From Natronincola ferrireducens (lineage in GTDB: Bacteria > Bacillota > Clostridia > Peptostreptococcales > Natronincolaceae): a DNA stretch of 64,000 nucleotides. Positions 9,193 to 18,789 of the stretch are shown here, piece after piece. The stretch lies in the NCBI RefSeq assembly GCF_900100845.1, contig NZ_FNFP01000002.1, forward strand, positions 186,001-250,000. The letters are read 5' to 3'. Numbering within the stretch: position 1 is the stretch's first letter; every line of letters starts with the position of its first letter. The translations under genes were made by a program, and so were the position numbers. Below the pieces are notes generated by a model. The model had not been told where the DNA came from and ran no database searches. It saw only the letters and a list, made by a program, of their open reading frames with translations.

Positions 9193-9636
9193 ATGTCTAT
9201 ATTTAATGCCATAAATGTAAGTGCCACAGGTTTAACTGCGGAGAGATTAAGAATGGATGTTATTTCTAAAAATATTGCCAACGCTAATACAACCAGAACA
9301 GTAAATGGTGGACCCTATAGGAGACAGGTGGTTGTTTTTAAAACTGAGAAACAACCGGCTTTTGCAAAATATCTACAACAAGCTATGGGAGGAAAAGATA
9401 AGGGGTTGAAGGGGGTAGAGGTTACAGGAATTCGTGATGATCAATCTCCATTTAAAAAGGTTTATGATCCTGGACATCCAGATGCCAATGAAGAAGGTTA
9501 TGTGTTGATGCCAAATGTAGAAGTTGTTACTGAGATGGCTAATATGATATCAGCTTCTAGAGCCTATGAAGCTAATGTTACTGCTTTAAATGCAACTAAA
9601 AATATGGCGCTAAAGGCTTTGGAATTAGGGAGATAG
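9193..9636 (+). CDS. flgC: Flagellar basal-body rod protein FlgC
   Basis: A 147-residue proximal rod subunit. It has the N-terminal rod motif SATGLTAERLRMDVISKNIANANT and, near the C terminus, the axial motif VEVVTEMANMISASRAYEAN. It starts 3 bases after flgB with AAGGAAGGAGAT upstream. It assembles with FlgB and FliE above the MS ring. Confidence 0.97.
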   Translation: MSIFNAINVSATGLTAERLRMDVISKNIANANTTRTVNGGPYRRQVVVFKTEKQPAFAKYLQQAMGGKDKGLKGVEVTGIRDDQSPFKKVYDPGHPDANEEGYVLMPNVEVVTEMANMISASRAYEANVTALNATKNMALKALELGR

Positions 9637-9647
9637 TGGAGGTGTAG

Positions 9648-9956
9648 ATGTTGAAAATAAATGACTTACATATAATGAATGGTGTGGACAATGATCTAGG
9701 AATTTTCAATAAAAACAAAAATTCAGTTAAAGATAATCATTCTTTTAAAGCTTTTTTATCTGAAGCAGTAGATAGAGTAAATGAATTAGAAAACAGTTCT
9801 AAAACCTATTCTATGAAACTAGCTACTGGTGAGATTGAAAATATTCACGAAGCAATGATTGCATCGCAAAAAGCTGAAACATCCCTACAGTTTATTATGG
9901 AAGTTAGAAATAAAGTATTAGATGCCTATAAGGAAATTATGAGAATGCAGATTTAA
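9648..9956 (+). CDS. fliE: Flagellar hook-basal body protein FliE
   Basis: A 102-residue FliE, which joins the MS ring (FliF) to the rod. The conserved C-terminal half has SFKAFLSEAVDRVNELE, IHEAMIASQKAETSLQF and VRNKVLDAYKEIMRMQI. GGAGGTG at 9638-9644 is close to ATG 9648; TTG at 9651 is a possible start one codon later. It sits between flgC and fliF as in Bacillus. Confidence 0.96.
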   Translation: MLKINDLHIMNGVDNDLGIFNKNKNSVKDNHSFKAFLSEAVDRVNELENSSKTYSMKLATGEIENIHEAMIASQKAETSLQFIMEVRNKVLDAYKEIMRMQI

Positions 9957-9980
9957 TCGCAGTTGAAAAGAGGTGTATGA

Positions 9981-11528
9981 ATGACTGAAGGGCTAGAACA
10001 AATTAGAAATCAATTAAATGATTATCTTCATGGACTGGAAAAAAAACAAAAAATAAAGATATTTATATCTATCCTATTAACATTGCTAGCATTAACTGCA
10101 CTTATTTTATACTTTGCAAGACCCCAATATGTTGTACTTTATAGCAACCTTGATCACAAACAAGCTGGAGAGGTTATGAATACCTTAGAAGGTAGCGGTA
10201 TTCGAGCTAGGTTTGGAGATGCCAGTAGCACGATTTTAGTACAGAAACAGGATTATCAAAAATCACAGGTTGTAGTAGCCACTGAAGGTCTTCCTCAAGC
10301 CCGTTTTTCATATGAAGACTTTTTTTCAGGCAATAATTTAATGAAAACCAGTGAAGAAAAATCCAAAGAATTCATCGTTGCATTAGGAAACGAATTAGGA
10401 AAAATAATTGAAGAAATACCAGGAATAAATAAGGCTTATGTTACCGTTTCAATGCCAGAAACAACTGGATTTATTCGAACACCACAAGAACAGCATGCTA
10501 AGGCATCTGTATTTCTAAATCTAGATTATAATACACAGCTTGATAATAACAGTATAAATGGTATAGGTTTATTAGTTTCTAATGCAGTGCAGGGTTTAGA
10601 ACCGCAAAATGTAACTGTTCATGGTCCTGACGGTAGGGTCCTCAATAATAATACAAGTCAATCCGATAGCTTATTTGGACCTAACGAGCAATTATCATTA
10701 CAGCAAATGGTAAAAGAGGACTTAGAAGGGAGTATTACTGACTTTCTTTCTACAGTGTATGGCTTTGGCAATGTAGTGGTAATGGCAAATGTAAAATTAG
10801 ATTTTGACAGCCAAATAACAGAAATACAAGAATTTTCACCCCCTATCGATGGGGAGACTGAAGGAATTATCAGAAGTATGCAAGAATTACAGCAAAGAGT
10901 AATCGACGGGGGTGTAGGTGGTCCCCCGGGAACAGATGCCAACATAGAGGATATCCCCCAGTATGGTGAAATAGAGGAAGGAAGCTCTGTTTATTATGAA
11001 GCAAATAAAACTATCAACTTTGAAATCAATGAACTGAGACAAAAAATTGTTAAGGCTCAAGGACAGGTACAGGATATAACTGTTGCTGTTTATTTAAATA
11101 GCAGGGCTTTAAATGATGGTAATCTTACAAATGAAGAAAGAAGAGAATTAGAAAATCTCATATCTGCTGCGGCGGGCTTAGATACCAGGGTGGTTCGAGT
11201 AGCTGTACAAGAATTCAATAATTCATTAGAGGATCAGTTACGATTAGCAATGGAAGCAGAGGATGTAAAGACAACTCCATCTATCCCATTGTGGATGATA
11301 GGATTACTGGTGGCCACATTGTTGGGTATTCTGTATTTTGTTATGATACAAACTAAAAAAAGAAAGACCCCAAAAGAAATTCCCCTCAGCACTCCTGTAG
11401 AAGAATCTTTACAGGAGATAGAGTTGGAGATGTCAGGCTCTGAAGTGAAACAGCAACTAGAAAAACTAGTAAACAAAAAACCAGATGCCGTAGCACAACT
11501 TCTAAGGAATTGGCTTAGTGAAGATTAG
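9981..11528 (+). CDS. fliF: Flagellar MS-ring protein FliF
   Basis: A 515-residue inner-membrane protein that builds the MS ring. The N-terminal membrane helix is at about 27-47, the YscJ-like ring-building modules follow (YVVLYSNLDHKQAGEVMNTL), and the C-terminal membrane helix is at about 434-453. The cytoplasmic tail ends in the FliG-binding segment (VAQLLRNWLSED). AGAGGTG precedes ATG 9981. Confidence 0.97.
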   Translation: MTEGLEQIRNQLNDYLHGLEKKQKIKIFISILLTLLALTALILYFARPQYVVLYSNLDHKQAGEVMNTLEGSGIRARFGDASSTILVQKQDYQKSQVVVATEGLPQARFSYEDFFSGNNLMKTSEEKSKEFIVALGNELGKIIEEIPGINKAYVTVSMPETTGFIRTPQEQHAKASVFLNLDYNTQLDNNSINGIGLLVSNAVQGLEPQNVTVHGPDGRVLNNNTSQSDSLFGPNEQLSLQQMVKEDLEGSITDFLSTVYGFGNVVVMANVKLDFDSQITEIQEFSPPIDGETEGIIRSMQELQQRVIDGGVGGPPGTDANIEDIPQYGEIEEGSSVYYEANKTINFEINELRQKIVKAQGQVQDITVAVYLNSRALNDGNLTNEERRELENLISAAAGLDTRVVRVAVQEFNNSLEDQLRLAMEAEDVKTTPSIPLWMIGLLVATLLGILYFVMIQTKKRKTPKEIPLSTPVEESLQEIELEMSGSEVKQQLEKLVNKKPDAVAQLLRNWLSED

Positions 11529-11543
11529 AGGTGAATAAGAATC

Positions 11544-12563
11544 ATGGCCAGGAGAAATGGAAAAGGTGAAATAACTGGAAGAGAGAAGGCAGCAGTTTTA
11601 TTAATTAGCTTGGGACCAGAATACTCAGCACAAATCTTCAAACATTTAAATGACGAAGAAATAGAAGAATTGACTTTGGAAATCGCCAACATGAGAAAGG
11701 TTTCTCCAGGAGAAAAGGAAAAAATCATGGAGGAGTTCTATCAGATATGTATTGCTCAAGAATACATATCAGAAGGCGGCATCAATTATGCCAAAGAGGT
11801 ACTGGAAAAGGCCTTAGGCTCACAAAAAGCATTAGATATCATTAATAAGCTAACAGCCTCCCTACAGGTTAAACCCTTTGATTTCGCTAGAAAGGCAGAT
11901 CCAGGACAATTGTTGAATTTCATACAAAACGAACATCCTCAAACAATTGCCCTAATATTATCTTACCTTCCAGCAAATCAATCAGCACAAATTTTATCGG
12001 CTCTTCCCCAAGCAAAACAAACGGAAGTAGCTAAGAGAATCGCAACTATGGATAGAACCTCTCCAGAAATTATCAAAGAGGTGGAGATGGTGCTAGAGAG
12101 AAAGCTTTCTGCCTTAGTTAGTCAAGATTACACTATGGCTGGAGGGATACAATCTATTGTGGATATACTTAATTCGGTGGACAGAGGAACAGAAAAAAAT
12201 ATTATGGATACCTTAGAGGTACAAGATACAGAGTTAGCCGAAGAAATTAGAAAACGTATGTTTGTATTTGAAGACATTATTACCTTGGATAGCACATCTA
12301 TTCAAAGGTTCATTAGAGAAATTGATAATAATGATTTAGCAGTAGCATTAAAAGGAGCGACAGAGGAAGTTGCTGATGTCATTTATGCAAATATGTCTAA
12401 GCGTATGGCTGAAATGATTAAAGAGGATATGGAATTCATGGGACCTGTTAGACTTAGAGATGTAGAAGAGGCTCAACAAAAAATTGTGAACATCATAAGA
12501 AAGCTAGAAGAAACTGGAGATATTATCATTGCTCGTGGTGGAGGAGATGAAATCATTGTATAA
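11544..12563 (+). CDS. fliG: Flagellar motor switch protein FliG
   Basis: A 339-residue C-ring protein that contacts the stator and generates torque. The middle domain carries the NEHPQTIALILSYL motif. The C-terminal domain contains the charged torque helix around MSKRMAEMIKEDMEFMGPV. It lies between fliF (its membrane anchor) and fliH, and its last bases overlap the start of fliH. Confidence 0.97.
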   Translation: MARRNGKGEITGREKAAVLLISLGPEYSAQIFKHLNDEEIEELTLEIANMRKVSPGEKEKIMEEFYQICIAQEYISEGGINYAKEVLEKALGSQKALDIINKLTASLQVKPFDFARKADPGQLLNFIQNEHPQTIALILSYLPANQSAQILSALPQAKQTEVAKRIATMDRTSPEIIKEVEMVLERKLSALVSQDYTMAGGIQSIVDILNSVDRGTEKNIMDTLEVQDTELAEEIRKRMFVFEDIITLDSTSIQRFIREIDNNDLAVALKGATEEVADVIYANMSKRMAEMIKEDMEFMGPVRLRDVEEAQQKIVNIIRKLEETGDIIIARGGGDEIIV

Positions 12564-13341
12564 GGTTTATAAATCCAGAGAAGTTATAGTAGGAAATACA
12601 AGAGCCATTGAGTTTATAGGTGATAATATTGTTCATAAAAAACATGATTCTTTAATTGTTCAAGAAGATAAGAGTAAAGCTAATAAAGCTATGGAGGAAA
12701 GGGCAAAAGAAATTCTAGATGCAGCAGAATTAGAGGCAAAAGAATTGGTAGAAAATGCAAAAAGAGAAGTTGATATGATTATTGAGGAAGCTTATCAAGA
12801 TGCTAAGGATATTTATAATAAAGCCAAGAACGAGGGATATAATGAGGGCTTGACCTTAGGAAGACAAAAGGGCTATGAAGAATTCCATATGTTGCTGGAG
12901 GAAGCAAAAACTATCAAGCAAGGAATATATCAAACCCAAAAGGAACTAGCAAAAAGTTTAGAAACAGAAATAATTGATCTAGTGATTTATTGTGTGAAAA
13001 AAGTAATTGATTACGAACTTGATAAAAACCATGAATTACTGTTAAATCTTATTGAAAAGGGACTGCAAAAATGCACCTTTACAGAAACTTTAGTGGTTCG
13101 AGGGAATGAAAAGGAATACGAGGTGCTAAATTCTTATAAAAGTAGAATCTATATGATGACAGAAGGTATTGATGACTTAATAATTAAAAAGGATTTGGCT
13201 CTTAAAAAAGGCAGTATTATTATCGAAACATTGTCTGGTAAGATAGATGCCAGTGTAGATACCCAAATAAAACAAATTGAAGGCCTGTTCAAAGAATTGT
13301 TAAAAAGTGAGGGATTACATGAGGGAGATAGCACTGAATAA
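12547..13341 (+). CDS. fliH: Flagellar assembly protein FliH
   Basis: About 264 residues. FliH is the regulator/stator of the export ATPase FliI. A long charged coiled coil (roughly residues 40-130) is rich in Ala, Glu and Lys, and the C-terminal FliH/YscL domain follows. The start is uncertain: the frame opens at TTG 12529, but ATG 12547 just behind GGAGG at 12540-12544 looks most likely, giving a 17-base overlap with fliG. Position before fliI supports the call more strongly than any single motif. Confidence 0.9.
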   Translation: MKSLYKVYKSREVIVGNTRAIEFIGDNIVHKKHDSLIVQEDKSKANKAMEERAKEILDAAELEAKELVENAKREVDMIIEEAYQDAKDIYNKAKNEGYNEGLTLGRQKGYEEFHMLLEEAKTIKQGIYQTQKELAKSLETEIIDLVIYCVKKVIDYELDKNHELLLNLIEKGLQKCTFTETLVVRGNEKEYEVLNSYKSRIYMMTEGIDDLIIKKDLALKKGSIIIETLSGKIDASVDTQIKQIEGLFKELLKSEGLHEGDSTE

Positions 13342-14635
13342 ATATCAAAAATCCCTTGAAAATTTGGATTTAGTGAAGTACACTGGCCAGGTGTCCCAGG
13401 TTATTGGGTTAACTATAGAAGCCATTGGTCCAGCTGTAAGAATCGGAGAGGTATGTAAAATATACACTCTTGCCCACACCAAGCCTATTCTTGGTGAGGT
13501 TGTGGGGTTCAAGGGAAAAAAAGTTTTGCTAATGCCCTTGGGAGAAATGGAAGGGATAGGACCTGGAAGTAGAGTTGAAGCATTAGGAACTACTTTAGAG
13601 GTTAAAGTAGGGAAAAGCTTATTGGGACGAATTCTAGATGGGCTAGGCAATCCCATAGATGATAAAGGTCCTGTAAGGGAGACAAGAACCTATCCTGTAG
13701 CTGGAAAACCCTTCAACCCTTTAGAAAGGACAAGAATTATCCAGCCATTGTCTCTAGGGGTAAAGGCTATAGATGGACTTTTAACCTGTGGCAATGGTCA
13801 AAGAATAGGAATTTTTGCTGGTAGCGGTGTAGGTAAAAGCACCCTGCTGGGGATGATGGCTAGAAATACTCAAGCTGATGTTAATGTTATAGCATTGATT
13901 GGGGAGAGGGGTAGGGAAGTTAAGGAGTTTTTAGAAAATGATCTTAAGGAAGAAGGATTGAAAAGATCCATAGTTATTGTTGCTACATCTGATCAACCGC
14001 CTTTAGTAAGGATGAAGGGAGCACTATTAGCAACAGCTATTGCAGAATATTTTAGAGATGAGGGCAAAAATGTATTATTGTTGATGGACTCCTTAACTAG
14101 ATTTTCTATGGCCCAAAGAGAGATAGGCTTGGCAATAGGTGAACCTCCTGTTACAAAAGGATATACACCTTCGGTTTTTGCAGAGTTACCAAAGTTATTA
14201 GAACGTACAGGAACATCAAAAAAAGGTGCTATTACAGGACTATATACAGTGTTAGTAGATGGAGACGATATGAATGAACCTATAGCAGATGCAGTAAGGG
14301 GTATTTTAGATGGACATATTGTTCTATCACGAAAAATGGCTACCCAAAACCATTACCCCGCTATTGACATTAATACTAGTGTTAGTAGGGTTATGCCTAA
14401 TATTGTTTCTCCAGAACAATTAAGCATTGCTAATGAAATAAAGCAACTATTAGCTGTATACAGAGAAGCAGAAGATTTAATTAACATTGGCGCTTATGCC
14501 AAAGGAAGCAATAAAAAAATTGACACTGCAATAAGCAATATAGATGCTATCAACCATTTCTTACAGCAGGATGTGAATGATAAAATAACCTATGATGAGG
14601 CTTTAAATTTAATGCAGACATTACTCAACTACTAA
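13319..14635 (+). CDS. fliI: Flagellum-specific export ATPase FliI
   Basis: A 438-residue hexameric ATPase, related to the F1 beta subunit, that energises unloading of flagellar export substrates. Walker A AGSGVGKS is near 167-174, and Walker B is VLLLMDSLTRFSMAQRE. I chose ATG 13319 because GTGAGG at 13307-13312 is a well-spaced ribosome binding site; GTG 13307 is the upstream alternative. It overlaps fliH by 23 bases, which implies coupled translation of the FliH-FliI pair. Confidence 0.97.
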   Translation: MREIALNKYQKSLENLDLVKYTGQVSQVIGLTIEAIGPAVRIGEVCKIYTLAHTKPILGEVVGFKGKKVLLMPLGEMEGIGPGSRVEALGTTLEVKVGKSLLGRILDGLGNPIDDKGPVRETRTYPVAGKPFNPLERTRIIQPLSLGVKAIDGLLTCGNGQRIGIFAGSGVGKSTLLGMMARNTQADVNVIALIGERGREVKEFLENDLKEEGLKRSIVIVATSDQPPLVRMKGALLATAIAEYFRDEGKNVLLLMDSLTRFSMAQREIGLAIGEPPVTKGYTPSVFAELPKLLERTGTSKKGAITGLYTVLVDGDDMNEPIADAVRGILDGHIVLSRKMATQNHYPAIDINTSVSRVMPNIVSPEQLSIANEIKQLLAVYREAEDLINIGAYAKGSNKKIDTAISNIDAINHFLQQDVNDKITYDEALNLMQTLLNY

Positions 14636-14654
14636 GTAGAGGGGGTATTATAAA

Positions 14655-15104
14655 ATGAAATTCACTTATAGATTCAACTCTATTCTTAAAATTAAAGAAA
14701 AGATAGAAGAGGAAAAAAAGTATGCCCTCGCATCTCAACAAAGAACCTGTGATATGGAAAAAGAAAACTTAAATCGTCTTTTAGAAAAGAAAAATGCTAT
14801 TACCAGCAAAAAAAATCAGTTAACTAGAAATAATAATATAGTTAAAATTAGAGAATTAAAAAATGCATCACAGGATATTCAGTTCATTAACGATTTAATT
14901 GATAATCAAACCATTAGAGTAGAACAACAGGAAAAACGGGTTGTAGGCTGTAGAGAAGAACTTATAGTTGCTAAAAAACAAAAAAAGATATATGAAAAAA
15001 TAATGGAAAAAGATTATCAAAACTTTAAACAACAGGAATTTAAAAAGGAAGCTGCTTTTATCGACCAGTTGGTTACCTATAAAAGCACTGTAAGAGGAGG
15101 TTAA
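14655..15104 (+). CDS. fliJ: Flagellar export chaperone/central stalk FliJ
   Basis: A 149-residue, highly charged protein predicted to be one long antiparallel coiled coil, as expected of FliJ, which inserts into the FliI ring like the F1 gamma subunit. It opens with the typical FTYRFNSILKIKEKIEEEKK. AGAGGGGG lies upstream of ATG 14655. Sequence conservation in this family is low, so position after fliI carries much of the weight. Confidence 0.92.
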   Translation: MKFTYRFNSILKIKEKIEEEKKYALASQQRTCDMEKENLNRLLEKKNAITSKKNQLTRNNNIVKIRELKNASQDIQFINDLIDNQTIRVEQQEKRVVGCREELIVAKKQKKIYEKIMEKDYQNFKQQEFKKEAAFIDQLVTYKSTVRGG

Positions 15105-15105
15105 A

Positions 15106-16341
15106 ATGGTTACTAACCTTCAAGAAAACGAAAAAACAGGAAAATTGAAAATCATTTTAATTATTATTTTGGCATTTTTGTTTATTCCTATTATGACAGG
15201 AGTAATCATGTATTTTACAAACGAAGATTTTAAATATACTACTAATAAATTTTTGGTGGTTTTACCTGGGAATTTAGGTCAAAACTTTTCAAATATGCCT
15301 ACTAAAGAAGAAAAGGAAAGTATGAAACTGGCAATAGCGAAGTATTACATTACTTTAGACGAAGACAGACTAGTGGATAAGCTTTTAATTATAAAAGCTG
15401 AAGACAGCAAGCTATATGATGACTTATTAATTATGTTAAATAAAGAAAACCCTATAAAAATGAAGAAAGTAAGAGAGGCTTTACGGGGTACACAGATGGA
15501 ATCCAATACTGTATATAGGATTTTAGGAGAAATACAGCAGGATAAAGATGAGAAAATAGAGGCATTAAGTAAATACTATACTTCACTTAAAACAACAGAT
15601 GCCATTAGAGAGATTGAAAGAACTTTTAAAAGTGGAGAATTAGAACAAGATGAGTTATCCAAAATTTTAGAAAGTATGCGTATTAAGGAAGGGGCAGAAT
15701 TTCTCTTGTATTTAGATTCAGAAATAGTTGAAATGATTAACTATAGATTAAATCAAACTACTAGAAGAGAAATAGAGAAAAAAATTCAAGAGATTCAAAG
15801 CCTTGAAAAGGAATTGGAACAGCTAGCAAAGATTTACGAAAGAAAATCATTAGAAGAGCAAGTTTTAGCCCTAGGCAATACTGATGAATTTAGGATACAA
15901 GACTTAGCTGTTATATATAGTAGTATAGGCATTAAAAGTGGAGGACAGATATTAGCTCTAGTAGAGAACCATGAATTTATTACAGAGCTATACGAAGAGA
16001 TTAACATACTAGAGAAGCTAAAAAAGCGGAATCACAATCGAGCTATAGATTTAGCAGAAACAGTACAAATCTATAAAAACTATCAATTAAAGGTGGAGGA
16101 ATTAGTTGTCATTTATGAAAGAATGTCACTAGAAGAGTTAACAAAGGTTTTAGAGGAAATGTTCCGTAGAAATCAAACAATTCAGAGCTATAGCGTTGGT
16201 ACAGAAGAATTGATTTTTACAGAAAAACAATTGGTGATTGATATACTACATAAATTAAAACCTAATAAAGCAGCTCAACTACTCCAGAGCTTGAAGCTAG
16301 AAAATTCAATCGATTTATCTAGAAAATTTGTTTTAGAATAG
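15106..16341 (+). CDS. YlxF-like fla/che protein with repeated MgtE N-like modules
   Basis: 411 residues, in the place ylxF occupies in Bacillus (between fliJ and fliK). One N-terminal membrane helix lies at about 13-37, and the rest should face the outside of the membrane. The remainder is helical and charged. Several segments share a pattern like the MgtE intracellular N domain (ELSKILESMRIKEGAEFLL, DLAVIYSSIGIKSGGQIL, ELVVIYERMSLEELTKVL, LVIDILHKLKPNKAAQLL). It is about twice the usual size of YlxF. The function is not established; a MotE-like structural or stator-related role is only a guess from the family. Confidence 0.7.
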   Translation: MVTNLQENEKTGKLKIILIIILAFLFIPIMTGVIMYFTNEDFKYTTNKFLVVLPGNLGQNFSNMPTKEEKESMKLAIAKYYITLDEDRLVDKLLIIKAEDSKLYDDLLIMLNKENPIKMKKVREALRGTQMESNTVYRILGEIQQDKDEKIEALSKYYTSLKTTDAIREIERTFKSGELEQDELSKILESMRIKEGAEFLLYLDSEIVEMINYRLNQTTRREIEKKIQEIQSLEKELEQLAKIYERKSLEEQVLALGNTDEFRIQDLAVIYSSIGIKSGGQILALVENHEFITELYEEINILEKLKKRNHNRAIDLAETVQIYKNYQLKVEELVVIYERMSLEELTKVLEEMFRRNQTIQSYSVGTEELIFTEKQLVIDILHKLKPNKAAQLLQSLKLENSIDLSRKFVLE

Positions 16342-16365
16342 CCTATGCTATCAAATTATTCATAC

Positions 16366-16398
16366 AAAAGCCTTTTATAACAAGGAAGGAAGGCTTTT
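16366..16398 (+). other. Hairpin between ylxF-like gene and fliK
   Basis: AAAAGCCTT at 16366-16374 pairs with AAGGCTTTT at 16390-16398 around a 15-base loop. The T run is short, so it may act as a weak terminator or an RNA-processing or stability element inside the operon. Confidence 0.5.
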
Positions 16399-16480
16399 AT
16401 GAAGGGGATTGGAGATATACAAAGCTTTAAATTTTCTACGGGTTATAAAAAATGACAACTAGAAAGGAGGTGAAAGATAT

Positions 16481-17890
16481 ATGATAGAGCTTCAAAATAT
16501 ACCCGATATAAATATGTTTTCAAATAAACAGCAGGCAATACCTACAAAAGAAGGAAATAAAAATAAAAATTTTCTACAGATGCTTCAGAGGAAATTGGCA
16601 GAGGTAGATAATAATCAAAAAATGGGTTCAATAAAAACTTCAAATTCCAACACCTCTGAAGATAGACGACCTGTAAGCAATACTGATGCTAATAAAAAGT
16701 CTCGTAACCTACAGGAAGGTCTAAAGGAATATAATGATAATAAAAATTTAAAAAATGAAAAACAAGATGGAGCAAAGGCTGATTCAAAGACTGACTCAAA
16801 GGAAGAGAAGGACCTAAGCTTAATTGATGAAGAAACTAATGAAATAGGAGAAAATCCACTGCTACAGCAACTATTAAAGGTTATAGAAGATATGCTTCAA
16901 TTAATGGAAGAAGAAAAAGAAGGATATTTACATCAAGACAAAGAAAAAATGAAGCTAGCTCTAGATTCATTAGGAGGAAAACTAGAACTAACACTAGAAA
17001 TAAAAGAGCTGTTGCAATCAACAGAGATGCTTTTAGCAGGAGAAGAGGGATCTTTAAAAGATATTCAAATACCAAAAGGAATTATGGATTTGAAAAGAGA
17101 GATAGTAGGAATTCTTGAGGAATTCCAGGAGTTTCACCAACTTCAGGACAAGCCTTTAGAAGCTTTAGAAAATAATGCATCAAAGCTAGGGATGGAGACC
17201 TATAGAATAAATCAAGATTCATCAAAACCTGAAGAAAAACCCAAAGCTACAGGAGATGTAGTGATTTCACAGGAAGTGAAGGACTTAGGGGTTTCTAGTA
17301 AGCAAAAAGAGTTTGGTGAGGACTTCGGCTACAAAGGATATGAGGAGATAGAGTTAGATGAACAACTGGATGAATATAGATTTAATACTGAATTGCCAAA
17401 GGATTTTCAAATAAAATCTATTCATTCATCGAAGGAGTTCATCAACGACAAAACCCTTCACACTAAAAATATTTTAGAGCAAATTGTTCATAAGATGGAT
17501 GGCATATATAAAAGCGGAAAAAATCAATTGAAGCTTCAGTTAACTCCAGAAAATCTTGGAAAGCTTTCGATAGACCTTCTGACAAGTGATCAAACAATAA
17601 AAGCAAAGGTATATGTAGAGTCTTTGCAGGTTAAAGAGGTTATAGAAAGCAACCTTAATCAATTTAAAGAATCCTTAAGGGATAAAGGGTTAAATATTTC
17701 TAGCATTGATGTTTCTGTTGGACAGGATCCTGGGACTTTTCATCAAGAGAGGAGCTATGGACAACAAAAAATAAAGCTAAAAAAGTCCTCTTACCTTGAT
17801 GATGACAATTTAATAGCATTAGGAGAAGGAGATTCCTTAGCTATTAAAAATCCCTATATGATAAACACCAATTTTGATAAATTAGTATAA
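16481..17890 (+). CDS. fliK: Flagellar hook-length control protein FliK
   Basis: 469 residues. FliK measures hook length and switches the export gate from hook to filament substrates through FlhB. The N-terminal two thirds is a low-complexity, Lys/Glu/Asn-rich ruler. The conserved C-terminal domain (about 340-430) contains LKLQLTPENLGKLSIDLLT and VESNLNQFKESLRDKGL-like sequence. AAAGGAGGTGA at 16463-16473 is a very strong ribosome binding site. Confidence 0.93.
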   Translation: MIELQNIPDINMFSNKQQAIPTKEGNKNKNFLQMLQRKLAEVDNNQKMGSIKTSNSNTSEDRRPVSNTDANKKSRNLQEGLKEYNDNKNLKNEKQDGAKADSKTDSKEEKDLSLIDEETNEIGENPLLQQLLKVIEDMLQLMEEEKEGYLHQDKEKMKLALDSLGGKLELTLEIKELLQSTEMLLAGEEGSLKDIQIPKGIMDLKREIVGILEEFQEFHQLQDKPLEALENNASKLGMETYRINQDSSKPEEKPKATGDVVISQEVKDLGVSSKQKEFGEDFGYKGYEEIELDEQLDEYRFNTELPKDFQIKSIHSSKEFINDKTLHTKNILEQIVHKMDGIYKSGKNQLKLQLTPENLGKLSIDLLTSDQTIKAKVYVESLQVKEVIESNLNQFKESLRDKGLNISSIDVSVGQDPGTFHQERSYGQQKIKLKKSSYLDDDNLIALGEGDSLAIKNPYMINTNFDKLV

Positions 17891-17905
17891 GGAGGGAACA
17901 AGACA

Positions 17906-18307
17906 TTGAGTACTATTAATAACACGACTGAAGTGGAACATCGATATAGACATACCAATAAGGAAGAAAAGCCTAATAACGCTAGTAATTTAGACAAGGA
18001 TGCGTTTTTAAATTTATTAGTGACACAGCTTAAAAATCAAGACCCATTAAATCCTATGGAGGATAGGGATTTTATCGCTCAAATGGCTCAATTCAGTGCT
18101 CTTGAGCAGATGCAAAATTTAAATGAAACTGTAAAAACCACAAAAGAAACAATCTCTCAACATATAACAATGATGAATAACAATATGGTAAAAAGTCAAA
18201 CAGAAATTGCCAATATCCTATCAGAAATCAAGAAAGGACTAGAGATAGGCAAAGAAGATTTAGAAGATACAAATAAGGAAGAGGAAGTGGAAGTGGAACA
18301 ATCCTAA
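17906..18307 (+). CDS. flgD: Flagellar hook assembly (cap) protein FlgD, short form
   Basis: 133 residues. FlgD is the hook cap scaffold. The conserved N-terminal region is clear: LDKDAFLNLLVTQLKNQDPL followed by MEDRDFIAQMAQFSALEQM. The C-terminal Ig/tudor domains of proteobacterial FlgD are missing, as is normal for Firmicutes; the tail is acidic. The start is TTG at 17906, 9 bases after GGAGGG at 17891-17896. Confidence 0.95.
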   Translation: MSTINNTTEVEHRYRHTNKEEKPNNASNLDKDAFLNLLVTQLKNQDPLNPMEDRDFIAQMAQFSALEQMQNLNETVKTTKETISQHITMMNNNMVKSQTEIANILSEIKKGLEIGKEDLEDTNKEEEVEVEQS

Positions 18308-18335
18308 AGGGTTACAAATGCAAGGAGGATGTCCT

Positions 18336-18710
18336 ATGGTTACTTATAAAATTAATAATAAACACCTGATTTCTCAAAATAACTTACAAAAACCAAACAG
18401 TATAAAGGGTACTTCTGATTTTCATCAGGTTTTTCAACAGCAGATTAACAAAAGTGCTGAAATTAAATTTTCCAAACATGCCATTCAAAGGCTTCAGCAA
18501 AGAAATATAGAATTATCAGTCCAAGAAATATCTAAGCTAAACAATGCCATCGACACTGCTGCAAAAAAAGGAATTAAGGAAACCCTAATCATTATGGACA
18601 ACAGGGCATTCATAGCAAGCGTCAACAATAAAACAGTTATTACGGCAGCGGTGGATGAACAGTTAGAGGACAATGTTTTTACCAATATAGACGGAGCTGT
18701 AATTATATAA
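18336..18710 (+). CDS. TIGR02530-type flagellar operon protein
   Basis: 124 residues. It matches the small conserved protein often found between flgD and flgE in Firmicutes. The central motif FSKHAIQRLQQRNIELS and the end pattern with IIMDNRAFIASV and ITAAVDEQ are typical. I chose ATG 18336 because GGAGG at 18324-18328 is 7 bases upstream; ATG 18318 has no site. No biochemical role is known to me; hook assembly is inferred from position only. Confidence 0.8.
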   Translation: MVTYKINNKHLISQNNLQKPNSIKGTSDFHQVFQQQINKSAEIKFSKHAIQRLQQRNIELSVQEISKLNNAIDTAAKKGIKETLIIMDNRAFIASVNNKTVITAAVDEQLEDNVFTNIDGAVII

Positions 18711-18789
18711 GCCGGACCAACTATGGAGGCTTAACGTTTCTGACTGACAGAGGAAGCGGAGAAATGATAAATATAGGAGGTCATGAACA

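Noticed and set aside
17906-18307. FlgD looks truncated
   Set aside because: Firmicute FlgD proteins are commonly this short and lack the C-terminal Ig/tudor domains.
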